Source of the DNA: a virus
Reading direction: 5' to 3' (one strand)
DNA: 23,086 nucleotides
IMG/VR virus record: IMGVR_UViG_3300046454_000041
Span: 1-23,086 of that record
The position numbers and the translations under genes are program-made. This document shows, in pieces, positions 20,717-23,086 of this stretch. Every line of letters begins with the position of its first letter. Position 1 is the first letter of the stretch. The notes below the pieces were generated by a model. It saw only the letters and a list, made by a program, of their open reading frames with translations, made no database searches and was not told where the DNA came from.

Positions 20717-20745
20717 ATTATGGATCAGGCGCATACGCTTCGCAA
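20717..20745 (-). promoter_or_regulatory. Promoter for terS with embedded operator core
   Basis: On the minus strand, TTGCGA (20745-20740), a 17-bp spacer, and CATAAT (20722-20717) form a sigma70-like promoter. The spacer contains the 13-bp core GCGTATGCGCCTG (20738-20726), identical to the core in both promoters at the right end. Transcription would begin at about the A of the terS ATG. Confidence 0.65.
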
Positions 20746-20747
20746 GA

Positions 20748-20936
20748 TCAGCTTGTCTTGGTCACGCCATCGACGGTCGGCTCGTCGTCGCCGCAGGCGA
20801 AGTCGGCCCGGGGGCTGGGGCTGCTCCGGTAGCGGGCCAGCGCCGCCGCTTCAGCCTCATCGGGGTTCCTCGCCTCGACGTCGATGCTGAACCACGTGCT
20901 GACGGTCAGCTCAACGGTGTAGGTGTCAGTCTTCAA
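20748..20936 (-). CDS. Small hypothetical protein, DpnD/PcfM-like pattern
   Basis: About 62 residues. KTDTYTVELTVSTWFSIDVE is a beta hairpin, followed by the helix ARNPDEAEAAALARYRSS and an acidic end (CGDDEPTVDG). The order 'V-x-V-x-A-x-x-x-D-E-A-x-x-x-A-x-x-R-Y' resembles the DpnD/PcfM-like small-protein fold, a tentative match. The chosen TTG at 20936 has GGGAG seven bases upstream and overlaps the previous stop slightly. An ATG at 20966 would add ten residues but has a weak ribosome site. Its stop lies 38 bases before terS, at the -35 box of the terS promoter. Confidence 0.55.
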   Translation of the reverse strand: MKTDTYTVELTVSTWFSIDVEARNPDEAEAAALARYRSSPSPRADFACGDDEPTVDGVTKTS

Positions 20937-21216
20937 GGCGGCGCTCCCATGTGCTGCGCAGGTCATCAACCCGGTTGATGAACGCTGTATAGTTGAACTT
21001 GTGGCGGCACGCCTCGTTGGCGCACAGCTTGTTGGTGCTCATGCCGCCAGACGGGCCGTCGTAAAAGTCGATGCCGCCGCAGTAGGTGCAGACGAAGTTC
21101 TGTCCCCGCTTCAGATAAGTGGTGTACGGATCTTCAGGCGCGCCTTCAGGCGGCGGCGGCGCGTAGGTGATCACCATCGATCTTTTCTTGAACTTGTTGC
21201 GCAGCCAGTCAAACAT
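20926..21216 (-). CDS. Small zinc-ribbon phage protein
   Basis: A 96-residue protein. A basic N-terminus (MFDWLRNKFKKR) precedes a Pro-rich stretch. Then come two metal-binding knuckles, VCTYCGG at about residue 42 and LCANEACRHKFNYT at about 64 (C-x-x-C and C-x4-C), separated by FYDGPSGGMSTNK. From memory, this FY-G-P-x-GGMS-x-N-x-LC pattern is a recurrent small phage family of unknown function in alphaproteobacterial phages. A strong AAGGAG lies before the ATG. A nucleic-acid or protein-binding role is a reasonable inference for the ribbon. Confidence 0.7.
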   Translation of the reverse strand: MFDWLRNKFKKRSMVITYAPPPPEGAPEDPYTTYLKRGQNFVCTYCGGIDFYDGPSGGMSTNKLCANEACRHKFNYTAFINRVDDLRSTWERRLED

Positions 21217-21994
21217 GCTTTTTCTCCTTCTTCAGATTGATAGCGCCGCCGCTCAACGCCATGGCGGCCTTGCGAATCAATGCTACATCCTGCGCCAGCG
21301 TGACATATTCGCCCTTGTCCAAGCGATCGGCCAGCTCGGTCAGCCGCTGGTGAAGCTTTGGCGGAGTTATGCCCGCCGCCTTGTCGTGCAGGCGCTGCGC
21401 CTTGTCGATCCGCTGCTGTATCCCCCGCTCGAGCGCCGCCTCGCAGGCTTCAGGCGGCTCAACCTCAAAGATCGCCCCTGAGCTGGATATGCGCCCGTCG
21501 AGCGTCCAGTCGGCGTGCAGCGTGATCACCGGGCCAGCCTTGCGCCCATCACTGCTGCGCCAGTTGCGCCAGTCGCCATCAGGATCCTCGATAAATTCGC
21601 CGGGCGTGCGGCGGATCCTGACGCCGATCTGCTTGCCCTTGATATTGGTCACGCCCAGCTCGCGCAGCTCGACCGTCTCCGGGCCAGTGTGTTTGAGGGT
21701 GAACCATGGGCCCTGTTGCCGCCGCTCCTCCTTGAGCCGCGCCGCAACATTCTGGGCGTTGGCGACAAGGCGATCGATGCGCGCCTGCCGTGATTCGACC
21801 GCCAAGACGCCGTCGAACGCCCAGCGATGGGTCGGCTCGTCCTCCGTCTCGACGACGATCACCTGCTGGATGTTCGGCACGCGATCGCGCATGCAGGCGA
21901 CCGCGGCGTCGATGTCTTCCCGGCACGCGAACACCAGCTGGCTGGGCAGCAAGTCGTCGCGGCCTTCGATTTTGGTCATGGTTTTATAAGGCAT
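21209..21994 (-). CDS. Hypothetical protein, 261 aa
   Basis: A 261-residue protein I cannot assign. Residues 1-75 look alpha/beta (SQLVFACREDIDAAVACMRD, then NIQQVIVVETEDEP). A charged helix (RLVANAQNVAARLKEERRQQ) leads to a beta-rich middle (GPWFTLKHTGPETVELRELG, VRIRRTPGEFIEDPDGDW, GPVITLHADWTLDGRIS). The C-terminal 90 residues are helices ending in KKEKKHV. It is the largest gene of the early-type leftward cluster. The ATG at 21994 shares its A with the previous stop (TGATG) and has GGGA upstream. Confidence 0.65.
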   Translation of the reverse strand: MPYKTMTKIEGRDDLLPSQLVFACREDIDAAVACMRDRVPNIQQVIVVETEDEPTHRWAFDGVLAVESRQARIDRLVANAQNVAARLKEERRQQGPWFTLKHTGPETVELRELGVTNIKGKQIGVRIRRTPGEFIEDPDGDWRNWRSSDGRKAGPVITLHADWTLDGRISSSGAIFEVEPPEACEAALERGIQQRIDKAQRLHDKAAGITPPKLHQRLTELADRLDKGEYVTLAQDVALIRKAAMALSGGAINLKKEKKHV

Positions 21995-22266
21995 CAGCTG
22001 TCCCATTCGTTGTCGTCGATCCAAGCCGAACTATAGAAGCCGACGCGCTTGGCGCGCTTCAGCACTGTGCGGTGCACGTCGCTGGCCAGACAGCCGCACG
22101 ATCGCGTCTTGCCGTTGCGCAAGCTGCCGCCGCGGACGACGGTCTCCTTGCCGCAGTCGCAGCGGCACAGGTGCTGGGTCGAGCCTCGATCATTGTTCTC
22201 GGCCCGGGTGATGACCACCAGCCGGGCGAACCTCGTCCCGGCGGCGATTGGCTTGCGCGCGCTCAT
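21994..22266 (-). CDS. Small zinc-finger-like DNA-binding candidate
   Basis: A 90-residue protein. GTRFARLVVITRAENN is followed by HLCRCDCGKETVVRGGSLRN and KTRSCGCLASDVHR, so the cysteines run C-x-C-x-C-G then C-G-C-L. This pattern is widespread in small phage proteins and in the N-terminal regions of HNH or AP2-type homing proteins, where it forms a treble-clef-like zinc knuckle. No HNH catalytic part follows here. The C-terminus is basic and then acidic (WIDDNEWDS). The ATG at 22266 has GGAG eight bases upstream and an ATGA overlap. A DNA-binding or accessory role is inferred. Confidence 0.65.
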   Translation of the reverse strand: MSARKPIAAGTRFARLVVITRAENNDRGSTQHLCRCDCGKETVVRGGSLRNGKTRSCGCLASDVHRTVLKRAKRVGFYSSAWIDDNEWDS

Positions 22267-22439
22267 TTGCGTCCGCTCCATGGGGCTTGGCCGGGCTGGA
22301 CCGGCTGATCGACCAGCCGGGTCGCAGTCCATGTGCCGTCGCGGCTGTCGCGGGCGACGACATAGCCCTTCCGCTTGTAGCGTTCGGCCTGCTCCGCCGT
22401 CAGGTAGTTGACCTGCGACGCCAGATATTTGTCGCTCAT
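22263..22439 (-). CDS. Small hypothetical protein, 58 aa
   Basis: A 58-residue protein MSDKYLASQVNYLTAEQAER, then YKRKGYVVARDSRDGTWTAT, then a Pro/Gly tail. The middle is a strand-turn-strand with conserved-looking Trp. A strong GGAGG lies before the ATG at 22439, with ATGA overlaps at both ends, which makes it a firm coding call despite its size. The family is not recognised. The helix 'L-T-A-E-Q-A-E-R-Y-K-R-K-G' suggests a small DNA- or protein-contact helix. Confidence 0.6.
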   Translation of the reverse strand: MSDKYLASQVNYLTAEQAERYKRKGYVVARDSRDGTWTATRLVDQPVQPGQAPWSGRK

Positions 22440-22621
22440 TTGCGCCTCCGTCCGGCGCGCAGCGCGCCCGCCTTGCTGGCGTAGGCGCGAATCTCGCGGC
22501 AGCGGCTCGAGTGGCCCGACGGCAGCTCAGTAGCCACGACCCAGCGCCAGAAGGTCTGCTCGGGCCACTCCTCGACCGTGATGCGGTCGCTGATCTGGGC
22601 GAGGATGATGTGCTCGACCAT
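22436..22621 (-). CDS. Small hypothetical protein, 61 aa
   Basis: A 61-residue protein, MVEHIILAQISDRITVEEWP, then FWRWVVATELPSGHSSRCRE, ending in a basic tail (GALRAGRRRK). The N-terminal half is likely two beta strands, and the end would bind nucleic acid if exposed. The ATG at 22621 shares its A with the previous stop (TGATG). A GTG three bases earlier would give a GTGA overlap. A G-run lies upstream at useful spacing. Function is unknown. Confidence 0.55.
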   Translation of the reverse strand: MVEHIILAQISDRITVEEWPEQTFWRWVVATELPSGHSSRCREIRAYASKAGALRAGRRRK

Positions 22622-22854
22622 CACTGCCCCCAGATGATCCGGTTGGAGCAGACCAGACGCTCGCCGCCAGCCTGTATGACTTGCAGGGCGCGCTCGTTAG
22701 CGTAGCCCTCGTGAAACTCGGCGATGGCCAGCGCGCGGCTCGAGCGCATGCCGTAGTGACAGCCGTAGGAGCAGGGCTTGCCCTGCCGGGCGGCCAGCGC
22801 GCCCGCCTTGCGGTAGGAGCCTTCGGCCTTCAGGGTTTCGGTGGTCTTGTGCAT
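22621..22854 (-). CDS. RMF/CrpP-like small protein, first gene of the leftward operon
   Basis: A 77-residue protein. Residues 10-50 (EGSYRKAGALAARQGKPCSY, then GCHYGMRSSRALAIAEFHEGYAN) follow the spacing of the ribosome-modulation-factor/CrpP-type motif: helix A-x-x-x-G, then G-x-x-C-x-Y, then an R-x-x-x-x-x-x-W/F-x-x-G helix. The resemblance is weak and by eye. If right, it might bind the ribosome or another host complex early in infection. AGGAG lies eight bases before the ATG. It is the first gene after the leftward promoter, with a leader of about 24 nt, so it would be the most strongly and earliest expressed gene under operator control. Confidence 0.6.
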   Translation of the reverse strand: MHKTTETLKAEGSYRKAGALAARQGKPCSYGCHYGMRSSRALAIAEFHEGYANERALQVIQAGGERLVCSNRIIWGQ

Positions 22855-22884
22855 CTGCGTTCTCCTTCGCTTCAACCTGTCCCA

Positions 22885-22913
22885 ATCCTATGACATGCGT
22901 ATGCGCCTGTCAA
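22885..22913 (-). promoter_or_regulatory. Leftward promoter of the operon
   Basis: On the minus strand, a perfect TTGACA -35 (22913-22908), exactly 17 bp, then TAGGAT -10 (22890-22885). The start is predicted near 22878, about 24 nt before the first ATG. The 20-bp dyad at 22892-22911 fills the spacer and touches the -35 box, so a bound protein would block RNA polymerase. Confidence 0.8.
22892..22911. promoter_or_regulatory. Operator dyad, copy 1
   Basis: GACATGCGTATGCGCCTGTC is an inverted repeat of form GACA-n-GCG-nnnn-CGC-n-TGTC, the size expected for a dimeric helix-turn-helix repressor. It lies between the -35 and -10 boxes of the leftward promoter. The 13-bp core 22897-22909 recurs at 22965-22977 and, inverted, at 20726-20738. 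Confidence 0.75.
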
Positions 22914-22924
22914 CAGCGAGAAAG

Positions 22925-22933
22925 TTATCCACA
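22925..22933 (+). promoter_or_regulatory. Perfect DnaA box
   Basis: TTATCCACA matches the strict consensus for host DnaA. It lies in the most AT-rich stretch of the window, midway between the two divergent promoters, followed by TCTAATTTTTCACAAAG. AAGTTA occurs three times nearby (22922, 22951 and 22983). Possible roles are a replication start or host-dependent control of the divergent promoters. A single box is suggestive only. Confidence 0.55.
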
Positions 22934-22958
22934 GGCTCTAATTTTTCACAAAGTTAGA

Positions 22959-22987
22959 TTGACAGCGTATGCGCCTGTCGATAAGTT
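22959..22987 (+). promoter_or_regulatory. Rightward promoter
   Basis: A perfect TTGACA -35 (22959-22964), exactly 17 bp, then TAAGTT -10 (22982-22987). The start is predicted near 22994, giving a 24-nt leader before the ATG at 23018. The operator dyad at 22961-22979 overlaps the -35 and fills the spacer, mirroring the leftward promoter. Confidence 0.75.
22961..22979. promoter_or_regulatory. Operator dyad, copy 2
   Basis: GACAGCGTATGCGCCTGTC keeps the GACA/TGTC arms and the GCGTATGCGCCTG core of copy 1, with one base missing in the left arm. Centre-to-centre distance to copy 1 is about 68 bp, roughly six and a half helical turns, so cooperative looping is not excluded. Confidence 0.75.
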
Positions 22988-23017
22988 AGGGACAGTTGAT
23001 TTGAACGGAGCAAGCAA

Positions 23018-23086
23018 ATGACCATCACCACCGAATCCCTTCGCGTCTTCCTCGCCTACGCCAATGACGCCGACAACTGGAGCGGC
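23018..23086 (+). CDS. Rightward small phage protein, truncated by window edge
   Basis: The first 23 codons of the only plus-strand gene: MTITTESLRVFLAYANDADN, then WSG. CGGAG lies seven bases before the ATG, about 24 nt after the predicted transcription start. The segment F-L-x-Y-A-x-D-A-x-N-W-S-G is one I associate with small conserved phage proteins that continue into a winged-helix-like G-N-L-T-x-L-K motif. The part here is too short to confirm this. As the first gene of the divergent rightward transcript it is a candidate for early regulation or DNA metabolism. Confidence 0.7.
   Translation, partial: MTITTESLRVFLAYANDADNWSG

Noticed and set aside
1-23086. tRNA genes, insertion sequences or attachment sites
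   Set aside because: No cloverleaf, transposase frame, or pair of terminal or attachment-type repeats was seen on reading either strand. Short tRNA-like folds could still be missed without a covariance search.

Overview
The window is the structural and packaging half of a tailed double-stranded DNA phage or prophage, almost certainly of a GC-rich alphaproteobacterium. The hallmark genes are a small and a large terminase, a P22-type portal, a probable scaffold, a major capsid protein and a head-completion (tail adaptor) protein. Together with a very large internal or polyvalent protein, this set suggests a podovirus-like particle. The host guess rests on base composition and on several small proteins that resemble hypothetical proteins of Rhizobiales phages and genomes (recalled, not searched). 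No tail fibre, endolysin, integrase or repressor gene is visible, so lifestyle cannot be settled here.

Nearly everything is on the minus strand and reads from right to left. The control region is at about 22855-23017. It has two divergent sigma70-like promoters, each with the same dyad sequence between its -35 and -10 boxes, plus a perfect DnaA box between them. A rightward gene starts at 23018 and leaves the window. Leftward, 22854-20748 holds seven small early-type genes: an RMF/CrpP-like protein, two zinc-binding proteins and unknowns. A third copy of the dyad, again inside a promoter, sits directly before the small terminase (20709).

The region 20709-15863 holds terS, three small genes, terL, and a cluster of small accessory genes. 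These include a Tad2-type Thoeris anti-defence protein, proteins with a C-x-GGP-x-x-G module, and a Gp49-family protein. The region 15833-7077 holds the portal, a 1506-residue polyvalent protein, a two-helix membrane protein, a Gly/Lys-rich KGG protein and a small membrane protein. The region 7057-1 holds a Pro/Gly repeat protein, a terminator, a small protein, a GroES-like co-chaperonin, the scaffold candidate, a conserved 180-residue protein, a probable decoration protein, the major capsid protein, further virion-type proteins, the adaptor, and a truncated zinc-motif gene at the left edge.

Genes are packed with 1-4 nt stop/start overlaps (TGATG, ATGA, GTGA), so translation is probably coupled through long transcripts. 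Hairpins at 1637, 3434, 4185 and 6302 punctuate the capsid section, where expression levels would need to differ. The items most worth a second look are the three-copy operator, the Tad2 gene, the helix-hairpin-helix-like segment in the polyvalent protein, and the AHGGR/KGG motifs shared by several proteins.
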